The notes: generated from the sequence alone by a model not told the origin. A DNA stretch of 62,274 bases from an uncultured Pseudomonadota bacterium (GCA_903884105.1 CAISDJ010000128.1:1-62274); one strand, 5' to 3'. Positions 28,004 through 37,715 are shown, counted from the stretch's first letter. Numbers and translations are program-made.

Positions 28004-31000
28004 ATGCCCTTCGTCCACCTCCGCCTGCACACCGAGTACTCGCTGGTCGACAGCGTGATTCGTATTGCGAGCGAGTACGGCGAGGACGGCAAGCGCAGCG
28101 TCCAGGGCGTCATGGATGCGGTCGCCGATGCAGGCATGCCGGCAGTCGCGCTGACCGACCAGTCGAACCTGTTCGGCATGGTCAAGTTCTACCGCGCGGC
28201 GCTATCGCGCGGCGTCAAGCCGCTGATCGGTGTGGACTGCTGGCTACGGGACGCCACCGATGAACGGACCGACCCGACGCGGCTGGTGCTCCTGTGCCAG
28301 AACAGTCTCGGCTACCGGAACCTGACGCAGCTCGTGAGCCGTTCTTACCTCGAGGGCCAGCACAAGGGGCGCGCGGCCGTCGACCGCAGCTGGCTGACGC
28401 CCGAAACGCTCGGGGGCCTGATCGCACTGTCGGGCGGTGCGACGGGCGATGTCGGGCGCGCGCTTGTCGGCGGCCGGGTGGCCGATGCGCGGGCGCAGTT
28501 GGCGGCGTGGCAGGCATTGCTGGGCGACCGCTACTACCTGGAACTGCACCGGGCCGGACGGGAGAACGAGGAAGAGCATATCGCGGGGGCACTGGAGCTG
28601 GCCGCAGAGCTGGGTGTCCCCGTGGTTGCGACAAATGACGTCCGCTTCCTGTTGGCGGAGGACTTCGCGGCGCATGAGGCCCGCGTCTGCATTCACGAGG
28701 GCACGCTCCTCGACGACCCCGGTCGTCCGCGGCGCTACACGGCGCAGCAGTACCTGCGCAGTCCGGCCGAGATGGCCGAGCTGTTCGCGGACATCCCTGA
28801 AGCGATCGAGAACACGATCGAGATCGCGAAGCGCTGCAGTCTCGACCTCAAGCTTGGCAAGTCGGTGTTGCCGGCCTATCCGGTGCCGGAGGGTATGACG
28901 ACAGAGGACTTCCTCCGTGTCGAAGCCGACAAGGGTCTCAAGAAGCGCCTCGAGCACTTTGCAGCCCATCCCGTGCCAGGGGTTCGCGTCATTCCGACGG
29001 AAGAGTATCCGCGGCGCCTCGCGCTCGAACTCGACGTCATCTGCCAGATGGGCTTCGCCGGGTACTTCCTCATCGTGGCCGACTTCATCCGCTGGTCGCG
29101 CGAAAACGACGTGCCGGTGGGGCCGGGCCGCGGCTCGGGCGCGGGCTCGCTCGTCGCGTATTCGCTCGGCATCACCGACCTTGATCCGCTGCAGTACGAC
29201 CTGCTGTTCGAGCGCTTCCTGAATCCGGAACGCGTGTCGATGCCCGACTTCGACGTCGACTTCTGCATGGATGGGCGCGACCGTGTCATAGACTACGTCG
29301 CGCATCGCTATGGCCGCGAACGCGTATCGCAGATCATCACCTACGGCAGCATGGCCGCCAAGGCGGTCGTGCGCGATGTGGCGCGCGTGATGGGCATGAG
29401 TTACGGATTTGCCGATTCCATCGCGAAGCTGATTCCGTTCGAGCTCGGCATCACGCTCACGGGCGCCCTGGAGAAGGAACCCGAACTCAAGCGGCGGTAC
29501 GACAACGAGGACGAGACGCGCGAAGTGATCGACCTGGCGCTTGCGCTCGAGGGGCTCGTACGCAACGCCGGTATGCACGCGGGCGGAGTCGTCATCGCGC
29601 CGTCGTTGATCACGGATTTCTCGCCGCTGTACTGCGACGAGAACGGTGGCAGCCTTGTGACGCAGTTCGACAAGGACGACGTCGAGGCCGCGGGTCTCGT
29701 GAAGTTCGACTTCCTCGGGCTGCGCACGCTGACCATCATCGACTGGGCGCTCAAGACCATCAATCGGCAGCGCGTGATGCTCGGCGAGCCGCCGCTCGAT
29801 ATCAGTACACTGCCGATGAACGATGGGGCGACTTACCACTTGCTGCAACGGGGCGATACCACTGCCGTGTTCCAGCTGGAGTCGCGCGGCATGAAGGACC
29901 TGATCCGGCGCCTGCAGCCGGACTGCTTCGAGGACATTGTTGCGCTCGTCGCACTGTTTCGTCCGGGTCCGTTGCAGTCCGGCATGGTCGACGACTTCAT
30001 CGCCCGCAAGAAGGCGGATCGCGGTGCGCCGGGTGCCGGCATCATCGACTACCTGCATCCCGACCTGAAGCCGGTGCTGGCACCGACCTATGGCGTGATC
30101 CTGTACCAAGAACAGGTGATGCAGATTGCCCAAGTGCTGGCGGGCTACACGCTCGGCGGCGCCGACCTGCTGCGCCGCGCGATGGGCAAGAAGAAGGCCG
30201 AGGAGATGGCCAAGCAGCGCTCGGTATTCGTCGCAGGGGCGACGGCTCGCGGCGTCGATGAGCGCGTGTCGGCGTACATCTTCGACCTGATGGAAAAGTT
30301 CGCGGGGTACGGTTTCAACAAGTCGCACTCCGCCGCCTATGCCGTGCTGTCGTACCAGACTGCCTGGCTCAAGACGCATTACCCGTCCGCGTTCATGGCG
30401 GCGGTGCTGTCCTCCGACATGGACAAGACCGACAAGGTGGTTACCCTCAAGCATGAGTGCGACAAGATGGGGCTCAATGTCGAGCCGCCCGACGTGAACG
30501 CTTCGCGCTACATGTTTGCGGTGTCGGGTGAGCGCAGCATTCGCTACGGCCTCGGAGCCATCAAGGGCGTCGGCAAGTCAGTGGTCGAAGCGCTGATCGC
30601 CGAGCGCGAGGCGAACGGCCCCTACACGAGCCTCGGCGATTTCTGCCGTCGCAGCGACCTCGGCAAACTGAACCGGCGCGTCTTCGAGGCATTGATCCGC
30701 TCGGGCGCGCTCGATTCGCTCGGCCCGAACCGCGCAACCTTGATGCACGAGTTGCCGGCCGCGGTGCAGCTGGCCGACCAAAGCTTGCGGGCCCTTGCCG
30801 TCGGCCAGAACGACATGTTTGGCCTTGCCACCCCCGTCATGGCGGCGGCGGTCGAGCAGCGCATGGAAGCGCGACCAGAATGGAGTCGAAGGGTCCGGCT
30901 CGAGGGCGAGCGCGATACGCTTGGGTTGTACCTGACCGGCCATCCGATTGACGAGTACGCCACGGAACTCAAGGCGCTAACCAGTGGGCGCATCGCCGAT

Positions 31001-31573
31001 GTCGCCGGTGAACGACCCACGGTCGTGCCCACCGAGGGCTTCCGGTTCCGAGGGACGCCGGCGACCGTCGCGGGGCTGGTGCTCGAGGTGCGCAAGCGTG
31101 GCAATCGCACGACGTGCGTACTGGATGACGGAACCGCGCGGCTGGAAGTGTCGTTGTTCGAGGAAACCCTGCAGCAGTATCGCGCGATCATCGCGAAGGA
31201 CGCGGTGCTGATCGTCGAGGGGAGTCTGCGCTTCGACGAGTTCATTGAAGACTGGCGCCTGACGCCGAAGCGAATCGTCGATATCGACCAGGCGCGTGAG
31301 CAGCTGGCCCGGCGGCTCATCATCCGCTGGCCGGAGAAGAGTCGCGGTGCAATCGCAGGGCATGCATTCCTTGGGGCGCTTGAGCAGATCCTGAAGCCGT
31401 GCCGTCCGGGGCCCTGCGGCGTCACGGTGCACTATCAGGGAGAAGGCGCGCGGGCCGTCCTGCCCTTTGCCGACAGCTGGAACGTCCGTCCCAACCGCGA
31501 AATGATCGAGAAGCTCAGGCTGCTCGTGGGTGAGGACGGTGTCAGGCTCATCTACCCGCCTCGCGATCTCTGA
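28004..31573 (+). CDS. dnaE: DnaE, DNA polymerase III alpha subunit
   Basis: Replicative polymerase, 1189 residues (E. coli 1160). The N-terminal PHP domain begins VHLRLHTEYSLVDS. The catalytic Asp pair is in MPDFDVDFCMDGRD and the third Asp in LVKFDFLGLRTL. The helix-hairpin-helix region, an OB domain (ATVAGLVLEVRKRGNRT) and the tau-binding tail follow. The start ATG lies six bases after the inverted heptamer array, with no obvious ribosome binding site. Confidence 0.96.
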   Translation: MPFVHLRLHTEYSLVDSVIRIASEYGEDGKRSVQGVMDAVADAGMPAVALTDQSNLFGMVKFYRAALSRGVKPLIGVDCWLRDATDERTDPTRLVLLCQNSLGYRNLTQLVSRSYLEGQHKGRAAVDRSWLTPETLGGLIALSGGATGDVGRALVGGRVADARAQLAAWQALLGDRYYLELHRAGRENEEEHIAGALELAAELGVPVVATNDVRFLLAEDFAAHEARVCIHEGTLLDDPGRPRRYTAQQYLRSPAEMAELFADIPEAIENTIEIAKRCSLDLKLGKSVLPAYPVPEGMTTEDFLRVEADKGLKKRLEHFAAHPVPGVRVIPTEEYPRRLALELDVICQMGFAGYFLIVADFIRWSRENDVPVGPGRGSGAGSLVAYSLGITDLDPLQYDLLFERFLNPERVSMPDFDVDFCMDGRDRVIDYVAHRYGRERVSQIITYGSMAAKAVVRDVARVMGMSYGFADSIAKLIPFELGITLTGALEKEPELKRRYDNEDETREVIDLALALEGLVRNAGMHAGGVVIAPSLITDFSPLYCDENGGSLVTQFDKDDVEAAGLVKFDFLGLRTLTIIDWALKTINRQRVMLGEPPLDISTLPMNDGATYHLLQRGDTTAVFQLESRGMKDLIRRLQPDCFEDIVALVALFRPGPLQSGMVDDFIARKKADRGAPGAGIIDYLHPDLKPVLAPTYGVILYQEQVMQIAQVLAGYTLGGADLLRRAMGKKKAEEMAKQRSVFVAGATARGVDERVSAYIFDLMEKFAGYGFNKSHSAAYAVLSYQTAWLKTHYPSAFMAAVLSSDMDKTDKVVTLKHECDKMGLNVEPPDVNASRYMFAVSGERSIRYGLGAIKGVGKSVVEALIAEREANGPYTSLGDFCRRSDLGKLNRRVFEALIRSGALDSLGPNRATLMHELPAAVQLADQSLRALAVGQNDMFGLATPVMAAAVEQRMEARPEWSRRVRLEGERDTLGLYLTGHPIDEYATELKALTSGRIADVAGERPTVVPTEGFRFRGTPATVAGLVLEVRKRGNRTTCVLDDGTARLEVSLFEETLQQYRAIIAKDAVLIVEGSLRFDEFIEDWRLTPKRIVDIDQAREQLARRLIIRWPEKSRGAIAGHAFLGALEQILKPCRPGPCGVTVHYQGEGARAVLPFADSWNVRPNREMIEKLRLLVGEDGVRLIYPPRDL

Positions 31574-31594
31574 AGAACGATCGACGGATTACCC

Positions 31595-31801
31595 ATGCAA
31601 GACGCCACTGCCGAACTGCTCGAACTCAAGATCGCGTATCTCGAGCGGGCGAACGCCGAGCTCAGCGACGTGCTCTATCGCCAGCAGCAGGAACTGGACC
31701 GCCTCAGGCAGCAGTTCCAGGATCTCGTCAACCGCTTCGACTCCCTGAAGTCGGAACCCGACCAGTACTCGGCAGAGCAGGAGCGTCCGCCGCATTACTA
31801 G
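31595..31801 (+). CDS. slyX: SlyX family protein
   Basis: A 68-residue coiled-coil protein, MQDATAELLELKIAYLERAN at the N-terminus and ending in the diagnostic PPHY. SlyX is widespread in gammaproteobacteria and has no firmly assigned function. It follows dnaE by 21 bases and is probably read through from it. Confidence 0.88.
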   Translation: MQDATAELLELKIAYLERANAELSDVLYRQQQELDRLRQQFQDLVNRFDSLKSEPDQYSAEQERPPHY

Positions 31802-31918
31802 CAAATACGGGTCGCGAGCGCGTATAGGTCAAGCAGAGGTACCGTTGCATCCGGAGACAACGAAAAGCGTGGTCTTCGCTGTCTCCCGAAATCGTCGAGC
31901 GGGAACTCGCCGATTTCG

Positions 31919-31938
31919 CCGGGTCATCCATGACCCGG
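31919..31938. terminator. Hairpin between convergent slyX and amtB
   Basis: CCGGGTCA (31919-31926) pairs with TGACCCGG (31931-31938) around TCCA. It lies between two convergent genes and could act in both directions, although neither side has a long T run. Confidence 0.5.
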
Positions 31939-31955
31939 TACGCTCGTCGGTGGTG

Positions 31956-33263
31956 TTACAGGCTGTAGCCGCGCTCGCCGTGCGAGGCGAGGTCGAGACC
32001 CTCGCTTTCCTCCTCGGCGTCGACCCGCAGGCCCGTTGTCGCTGCCAGCACTTTCAGGATCACGAATGTCATCACGCCGCACCAAGCGGCGGTCGCGGCG
32101 ATGGCGAGGGCCTGCACGCCGACCTGCTTTGCCATCGTCATGCCGTCCGCGAATCCGGTGCCGCCGAGCGATGCATCCACGAATATGCCTGTCAGCAGCG
32201 AGCCCAGGATACCCCCGACGCCGTGCACGGGCGATACGTCGAGGGAGTCGTCGATGTGCAGCTTGCGCTTGAGCAGCTGCGTGGCGCCGAAGCAGACGAC
32301 GCCGGAAAGTCCGCCGATGACGATGCCGCCGAGCGGACCCGCGAAACCTGACGCCGGGGTGATGGTGCCAAGGCCGGCCACCATGCCGGTGACGATGCCG
32401 AGGACAGAAGGCTTACCGTACTTCACCCATTCCATCATCATCCAGGCAAGCGCGCCGGCGGCTGCGCCCAAGTGCGTGACGAGCAGTGCCATGCCGGCAT
32501 TGCCATTGGCCGCCAGTGCGCTGCCGGCATTGAAGCCGAACCAGCCCACCCACAACATGCCCGCACCGAGCACCGTCAGCGGCAGCGAGTGAGGGGCCAT
32601 CGCGGTTTCAGGAAAGCCGCGGCGGCGACCGATGACAAGTGCAGCCACCAGGGCAGCCATGCCGGCATTGACGTGCACGACGATGCCACCGGCATAGTCA
32701 AGTACGCCGAGCTTGGCGAGCCAGCCGCCGCCCCATACCCAGTGGGTCACCGGTACGTAGACGAACAGGAACCACAGCACCGTGAAGCCGATGACCGCGC
32801 TGAAGCGGATGCGCTCCGCGAAGCCGCCGATGACGAGCGCCGGCGTGATGATGGCGAACGTCAGCTGGAACATCGAGAACACCGATTCCGGAATGGTGCC
32901 GGTGACCGAGTCGCGCGTGATGCCGGAGAAGAACGCCTTGTCGAGGCTGCCGATGAACCCCTGGATCGAGCCGCCGTCCGAAAAGGCGAGGCTGTAGGCA
33001 CCGACGACCCACAGCAACGACACGATGCACGTGATCGTGAAGCATTGCATCAGCACGGACAGCACGTTCTTGACGCGCACCAGACCGCTGTAGAAGGCCG
33101 CGAGTCCCGGCAGCGTCATGAACAGCACGAGCGCGGTGGCGGTGATCATCCAGGCGGTGTCACCGCTGTCGATGCCGGGGGATTCTGCCTGCGCAAGGGC
33201 CGGCAGCAAACCTGTGGCCAACAGCATGGTGCAGCGCCTTGCAGCACTTGAAGAAAGCGGCAT
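31956..33263 (-). CDS. amtB: AmtB, ammonium transporter
   Basis: Trimeric ammonium channel, 435 residues from the ATG at 33263, which has GGGGGATT just upstream. The signal peptide ends ALAQAES. Eleven membrane helices follow. The pore His pair and the structural Asp are in LDYAGGIVVHVNAGMAALVA (Asp, first His) and SPVHGVGGILGSLLTG (second His). No glnK is linked, unlike the usual glnK-amtB pair, so the PII partner must be elsewhere. A sigma-54-type element about 110 bases upstream suggests NtrC control. Confidence 0.94.
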   Translation of the reverse strand: MPLSSSAARRCTMLLATGLLPALAQAESPGIDSGDTAWMITATALVLFMTLPGLAAFYSGLVRVKNVLSVLMQCFTITCIVSLLWVVGAYSLAFSDGGSIQGFIGSLDKAFFSGITRDSVTGTIPESVFSMFQLTFAIITPALVIGGFAERIRFSAVIGFTVLWFLFVYVPVTHWVWGGGWLAKLGVLDYAGGIVVHVNAGMAALVAALVIGRRRGFPETAMAPHSLPLTVLGAGMLWVGWFGFNAGSALAANGNAGMALLVTHLGAAAGALAWMMMEWVKYGKPSVLGIVTGMVAGLGTITPASGFAGPLGGIVIGGLSGVVCFGATQLLKRKLHIDDSLDVSPVHGVGGILGSLLTGIFVDASLGGTGFADGMTMAKQVGVQALAIAATAAWCGVMTFVILKVLAATTGLRVDAEEESEGLDLASHGERGYSL

Positions 33264-33610
33264 GAAGAATCCCCCTGATGGTTGCGCTCGATGCCGTGAC
33301 CCCACGCCCGCCCGGTTGCCAGGCTGTTATTTGGTGCAGGGAGCCGATTCGCGGCATCGTTTGGTGCGTAAAGATTGCACGATCCGTGCCCAGTGGGCAT
33401 CGGTATGAAAATCAGATGGTTACGTTTTATATTTGGCCCGTTGCAGGGCGTAGATGCCCAAAGTTGGGGCAAGCGCTCTTCGTTCGTGCACCATTTCAGC
33501 TCGTCGCGCTCGGTTCAGACCCGTCCATTTGTCTGAGGTTTAAGCAGGCTCGCTACGGGCGCAGGTAGAGTTCGTTCCCTGTCGGACTCAAGGCTTCAAG
33601 GAGGCTGCGG
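33264..33610. other. amtB upstream region
   Basis: About 350 bases between the amtB start and the small plus-strand reading frame. It is AT-richer than its surroundings around 33408-33440. Apart from the sigma-54-type element I see no gene or RNA here. Confidence 0.4.
33375..33392 (-). promoter_or_regulatory. Sigma-54-type (-24/-12) promoter for amtB
   Basis: On the minus strand TGGGCACGGATCGTGCAA has GG and GC separated by exactly ten bases, with GGCACG and TGCAA matching the RpoN consensus (one mismatch in each box). Distance to the amtB start fits a leader of about 100 bases. RpoN/NtrC control of ammonium transporters is well established. NtrC sites could not be identified; only TGCACC- and GGTGCA-like half-sites are nearby. 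Confidence 0.55.
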
Positions 33611-33715
33611 ATGAAATGGAACCCGCAGGGTGGGGTCGGTCACTGGACCCATCGCGATCCCGCAGGGAAGCACGTGGCCGGATGGCTTGAAGTCGGCGGA
33701 CGGCGCTATCAGTGA
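33611..33715 (+). CDS. Possible 34-residue small protein
   Basis: A short frame with an ideal Shine-Dalgarno sequence, AAGGAGG (33598-33604), six bases before its ATG. The product starts MKWNPQGGVGHWTHRDPAGK and ends WLEVGGRRYQ: rich in Gly, Trp, His and Arg, with no membrane segment. I do not recognise the family. It lies on the opposite strand to amtB and the TonB receptor and is followed by a strong hairpin. The ribosome binding site and balanced composition favour a real gene, but conservation has not been tested. Confidence 0.45.
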   Translation: MKWNPQGGVGHWTHRDPAGKHVAGWLEVGGRRYQ

Positions 33716-33731
33716 CCCCGGCGGGTGAACT

Positions 33732-33762
33732 CCGTGCGCCCGCCCAAAGGGCGGACGCACGG
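33732..33762. terminator. Strong hairpin between the small frame and the TonB receptor
   Basis: CCGTGCGcCCGCCC (33732-33745) pairs with GGGCGGaCGCACGG (33749-33762), one mismatch, loop AAA. It lies 10 bases beyond the receptor stop on the minus strand and 16 bases after the small plus-strand frame, so it can serve both. No T run is present. Confidence 0.55.
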
Positions 33763-33771
33763 ACGGCATGG

Positions 33772-36363
33772 TCACCAGCGGAAGTTCACGCGGCCGTACA
33801 CATAGCGGCCGTTGAAGCCGAACGGCGAGAATGCGGAGAACGGCGTGAAGTAGTTGTTGGTGCTGTAGTTGCCCGTGAATGGCGCAACCCGAGCACCCAC
33901 CGGATTCGTGTCGGGATACTCGTCGAGGATGTTGTTGGCACCCACGGAGAACTGCCAGTGGTCGCCGGGCAGGTACCTGAACTCCAGGTCGACGAGCCAC
34001 TTGGCGCCCATCGCGAGGTCGTCTGCCGCTGTCGTGCCCGGGCTCAGCACATCCCCGAACCGGGTCGTGCGCAACGTGGCGCCGAACTCGCCTGCCGTCC
34101 AGTCACCCGACAGGATGATTTTGTCCTTCGGCTGTCCTTCCTCGATCCGCAGCTGCTCGATGCGCCCGAACAGGACGAGATTCGGGATCGTGGCCAGCGG
34201 TCCGGGGGCCGCAAGCAACTTGTCGATCGAGGTCTTGTTGTAGTTGTAGGCCGCCGTCAGGTTCAGGGAGCCGACCGGCAGATCGAAGCGGTAGGTGCCG
34301 ATGAGGTCAAAGCCGTCGGTCTTGGTGTTGAGACCGTTCACGAAGAATCGCGCTGATGTGATGCTGTTGAAGCCTGCGGTGGCGAGCAGCGACGCGACCT
34401 GTGCGCCTTGCAGGTTTTCGCTGACGACAATGCGGTCATCCACCTCGATGCGATAGAAGTCGAGGGTCACGTCCAGCTTCGGCAAGGGCTTCAGCACGAT
34501 GCCGGCTGAATAGTTCCGCGAGGTTTCCGGGTCGAGGTCTTTCGAGCCCAGCGCGCGCGCAACCGGGCTGTCGACCGGGAAGGTACCGATCTCGAGCAGC
34601 GTGCCACCCACGTTGTTGGTGGATGCAGTCTCATAGAACATCTGGTGCAGTGACGGTGCGCGGAAGCCGGTCGAGATTGCGCCGCGCAGCGAGGCGAAGT
34701 CGTTGATCTCGAAGCGCGTGGCAATCTTGCCGTTGAAGTCCGAACCGAAGTCGCTGTAGTGCTCGAAGCGGCCCGCTACGTCCACGTTCCAGCGGTCGTT
34801 CACGTCCGCGTCGAAATCCGCATAGAGCGACTGGCTGTTGCGATCCTCGTCGATGCGGGTCCGGAAGCCCGGGAAGACCTGTGCACCCGCCGGTGCGCCG
34901 TTGGCGACAAAGGGTCCGCCAGCATACGACTGCAGTTCGCCGGGCCGGATCTTGAAGTTCTCCTGCCGGTATTCGGCGCCGACTGCGAACGACAGCGACT
35001 TCACGAAGCTCACGTCCAGCAGCCTTTGCGCATCGAAGTTCAACGTCTGCTGATTGAAACGCAGGCCGCCGGAATCGAAGGTGATCTTGCTGGCGTTGCC
35101 GAAGGAAGTGTTGAAACTGTTCTCGACGCCGAAGTCGAAGGCATCGGACCCGTGGACCAGCGAGACATCCCAGTTCCACCCGGCAGCATCGCCCTTGAAG
35201 CCGGCGGCGAGCGAGTAGTCCTCGAGGTTCGTGACGATCAGCGGCAGGAAGCCATCGGCGTAGAAGGGTACGAAGGTTGTCGTGCTCGCGCTGAAGTTGC
35301 GGTTGCGGGCGTCGCCCGAACGGCGGAAGAATCCGGCGCTCTCGCCGTCGCGCTGGGTGTAGCTGCCGAACGCGTAGAACTCCGTCGAATCCGAAATGTT
35401 GTAGCCGGCATTGATGAACGTGGCCAGGTCCGTTGTCGCGGCGTCACCGTAGCGATGATTGATGCGGTTGGAGCCGAGCTCTCCCGCGGCTGGCGTCGTC
35501 GGCGTGGTGATCGACTGCGCGTACTGCTGCCGCGTATCGAAGCCGGCGCGATTGGTGTCACTGCGGTCGCGGTACTCCGCCGTCAGGTTGATGAAGCCGG
35601 CGGCGCCCAGGGGCAGGCCCCAGTTGCCCGACAGCGACCAGGTTTCCCCGTCGTTGACGCTGCGATCCCCTTTTGCGAGCGTTGCATAGGTGCCGTCACC
35701 GCGCAGCATGGGGACGCCGGCACCGGTGGTCTGGATCCCGGTCACGTCCGGTACTCCGTCGATGGAAGTCATGTACTGGCCAAACGAGGTGGCCACGCCG
35801 CCACCGCTCGACGCCGACTTGAGCACGATATTGATGACGCCTGCAATGGCATCCGAGCCGTACTGCGCCGCTGCTCCGTCGCGCAAGACCTCGATGCGTT
35901 CGATCGCCGCAGCGGGGATCATGTTCATGTCCACGGCTGCCGTGCCGCGGCCGACGGATCCGTTGATGTTGAGGAGCGCGGTGGGGTGGCGGCGCTTGCC
36001 GTTGATCAGCACCAGGGTCTGGTCCGGGCCGAGGCCGCGCAGCGTGGCAGGGCGGATGACATCCGTGCCGTCGGTAATGGAAGGCTGCGGGAAATTGAAG
36101 CTCGGGACGAGCGAGTTCAAGATCTTGTTCGGTTCGGAGTAGCCCTGGTTCGCGAGTACCTGCGCATCGACGACATCGATTGGTGATGTCGACTCCGCGA
36201 CCGTGCGGTCGAGACGTCGCGTCCCCGTCACGATGATGACCTCAAGGGGTTCCTCAGCAGCCGGGGTTCTGCCGGTCTGGGCGTGTACCGCCGGGGGTAG
36301 CATCGCTGCCAGCAGCGTGCTGGACACGACCCTGGCGACCATCCAAGAGTGCTTGCTTGTCAT
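33772..36363 (-). CDS. TonB-dependent outer-membrane receptor
   Basis: 863 residues. The signal peptide ends AVHAQTG, followed by a TonB box (EVIIVTGTR). The plug domain contains PATLRGLGPDQTLVLINGKR and IERIEVLRDGAAAQYGSDAI. A 22-strand barrel ends with the aromatic NFRW. AAGGAGA precedes the ATG. The ligand cannot be told from sequence; proteins of this size and plug type in this lineage take up iron chelates or carbohydrate/oligomeric substrates. No ExbB/ExbD, TonB or regulator is linked. Confidence 0.93.
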   Translation of the reverse strand: MTSKHSWMVARVVSSTLLAAMLPPAVHAQTGRTPAAEEPLEVIIVTGTRRLDRTVAESTSPIDVVDAQVLANQGYSEPNKILNSLVPSFNFPQPSITDGTDVIRPATLRGLGPDQTLVLINGKRRHPTALLNINGSVGRGTAAVDMNMIPAAAIERIEVLRDGAAAQYGSDAIAGVINIVLKSASSGGGVATSFGQYMTSIDGVPDVTGIQTTGAGVPMLRGDGTYATLAKGDRSVNDGETWSLSGNWGLPLGAAGFINLTAEYRDRSDTNRAGFDTRQQYAQSITTPTTPAAGELGSNRINHRYGDAATTDLATFINAGYNISDSTEFYAFGSYTQRDGESAGFFRRSGDARNRNFSASTTTFVPFYADGFLPLIVTNLEDYSLAAGFKGDAAGWNWDVSLVHGSDAFDFGVENSFNTSFGNASKITFDSGGLRFNQQTLNFDAQRLLDVSFVKSLSFAVGAEYRQENFKIRPGELQSYAGGPFVANGAPAGAQVFPGFRTRIDEDRNSQSLYADFDADVNDRWNVDVAGRFEHYSDFGSDFNGKIATRFEINDFASLRGAISTGFRAPSLHQMFYETASTNNVGGTLLEIGTFPVDSPVARALGSKDLDPETSRNYSAGIVLKPLPKLDVTLDFYRIEVDDRIVVSENLQGAQVASLLATAGFNSITSARFFVNGLNTKTDGFDLIGTYRFDLPVGSLNLTAAYNYNKTSIDKLLAAPGPLATIPNLVLFGRIEQLRIEEGQPKDKIILSGDWTAGEFGATLRTTRFGDVLSPGTTAADDLAMGAKWLVDLEFRYLPGDHWQFSVGANNILDEYPDTNPVGARVAPFTGNYSTNNYFTPFSAFSPFGFNGRYVYGRVNFRW

Positions 36364-36710
36364 TTGGTTCTCCTTAGGCTGCGGGTATTTTGAGTCGGGA
36401 TGACCGGGATGCCCGGGAGGCGGGGGCGAAGCCAGCTTGCCGCGGCTGGTGTGCGCGAGGCAGGCGGCACGCGGTCTCTCCTTGACAAAACCCGTTCGGG
36501 AATCGCGACTTTCTGGATTCTGCGCCGTTGGTTCGTTTAGGCAAGTTTCCCCGGGTGGGCAGGTACGTTCTCCTTGCCGGGACTCGAGCGGGTGGTGCGT
36601 CGTACCGCTGGCGCCGTCGTTGCTCCAACGAAGGGCGCAAAGGCTTGTGGAGGCGCCCCGATGCCGCTATTGTCGCCGCTGCCCAAGTAGTCCGATGTAG
36701 CGCTATGCCC
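36364..36710. other. Divergent intergenic region, TonB receptor / accA
   Basis: About 350 bases carrying promoters for both directions. I can support only an accA promoter candidate near its right end. TTGACA at 36482-36487 on the plus strand has no acceptable -10 partner. No gene is seen. Confidence 0.4.
36645..36673 (+). promoter_or_regulatory. Candidate accA promoter
   Basis: TTGTGG (36645-36650) and TATTGT (36668-36673) with 17 bases between them, placing transcription start about 30 bases before accA. Both hexamers are only partial matches. Confidence 0.35.
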
Positions 36711-37664
36711 ATGAGTTTTCTGGAATTCGAGCAGCCGATTGCGGAGCTCGAAGCCAAAATCGACGAGCTGAAATTCGTCTCGAGTGACGCCGAGGTCAAC
36801 ATCGGCGAGGAAATCGCCCGTTTGCGGGCCAAGAGCCGGGTGCTGACGACCAGCATTTTCGCCAACCTGACTCCGTGGCAGATCACGCAGCTCGCACGGC
36901 ACCCGCAGCGTCCTTATACGCTCGACTACCTCTCAACGATTTTCACCGACTTCCAGGAGTTGCATGGCGACCGCATGTACGCGGACGACTGGGCCATCAT
37001 CGGCGGCCCGGCGCGTCTCGACGGACGTCCGGTCATGGTCATTGGCCAGCAGAAGGGCCGGGACACCAAGGAGCGCGTGCGGCGCAACTACGGCATGCCG
37101 AAGCCCGAGGGGTACCGGAAGGCCAAGCGCCTGATGGAGCTGGCCGAACGCTTCAAGCTGCCTCTCGTCACGCTCATCGATACGCCTGGCGCCTATCCTG
37201 GCGTCGGTTCCGAGGAGCGCGGTCAGAGCGAGGCCATCGCGCGCAACCTGTTCGTCATGTCGTCCTTGAAAATCCCGATTGTCAGCGTCGTCATCGGCGA
37301 AGGGGGCTCAGGGGGCGCGCTGGCCATCGGCGTGTGCGATCGCCTGGTCATGCTTCAGTACAGCGTGTACTCCGTGATCACCCCGGAAGGCTGTGCATCC
37401 ATTTTATGGAAGAGCGCCGACAAGAAAGAGCTCGCTGCCGAAGCCATGGGCATGACTGCTGATCGGCTGGCCAAGCTCGGTTTGGTGGACGAAGTGCTCC
37501 GTGAACCGTTGGGCGGCGCGCATCGCGATCCGCAGGCGATGGCCGACGCGCTCAAGACCTCGATCCTGAAGCATCTCGATACTCTTACCGCCATGACGCC
37601 CGAGGCGTTGTTGCAGGCGAGGCACGATCGTATCCGCGGCTTCGGCGTCTATAGCGGCGGGTGA
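36711..37664 (+). CDS. accA: AccA, acetyl-CoA carboxylase carboxyltransferase alpha subunit
   Basis: Alpha half of the carboxyltransferase that makes malonyl-CoA, 317 residues (E. coli 319). It starts [20 protein letters not shown] as usual and contains [35 protein letters not shown] and [15 protein letters not shown] second ATG two codons earlier (36705) is equally possible; no clear ribosome binding site separates them. In E. coli accA directly follows dnaE. Here about 5 kb (slyX, amtB, TonB receptor) intervene. Confidence 0.95.
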   Translation: MSFLEFEQPIAELEAKIDELKFVSSDAEVNIGEEIARLRAKSRVLTTSIFANLTPWQITQLARHPQRPYTLDYLSTIFTDFQELHGDRMYADDWAIIGGPARLDGRPVMVIGQQKGRDTKERVRRNYGMPKPEGYRKAKRLMELAERFKLPLVTLIDTPGAYPGVGSEERGQSEAIARNLFVMSSLKIPIVSVVIGEGGSGGALAIGVCDRLVMLQYSVYSVITPEGCASILWKSADKKELAAEAMGMTADRLAKLGLVDEVLREPLGGAHRDPQAMADALKTSILKHLDTLTAMTPEALLQARHDRIRGFGVYSGG

Positions 37665-37674
37665 GTTTTCTCCC

Positions 37675-37691
37675 GGGGCCCTGCGGGCCCC
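37675..37691. repeat. GC hairpin between accA and tilS
   Basis: GGGGCCC (37675-37681) and GGGCCCC (37685-37691) around TGC, 11 bases after the accA stop. The T run lies before rather than after it, so it is a weak terminator candidate. Confidence 0.4.
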
Positions 37692-37715
37692 ATCCCGTCT
37701 CGTTCCGGTGGGTCC

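Noticed and set aside
33480-33500. NtrC enhancer for amtB
   Set aside because: Only half-sites (TGCACC, GGTGCA) at irregular spacing; no full palindrome.
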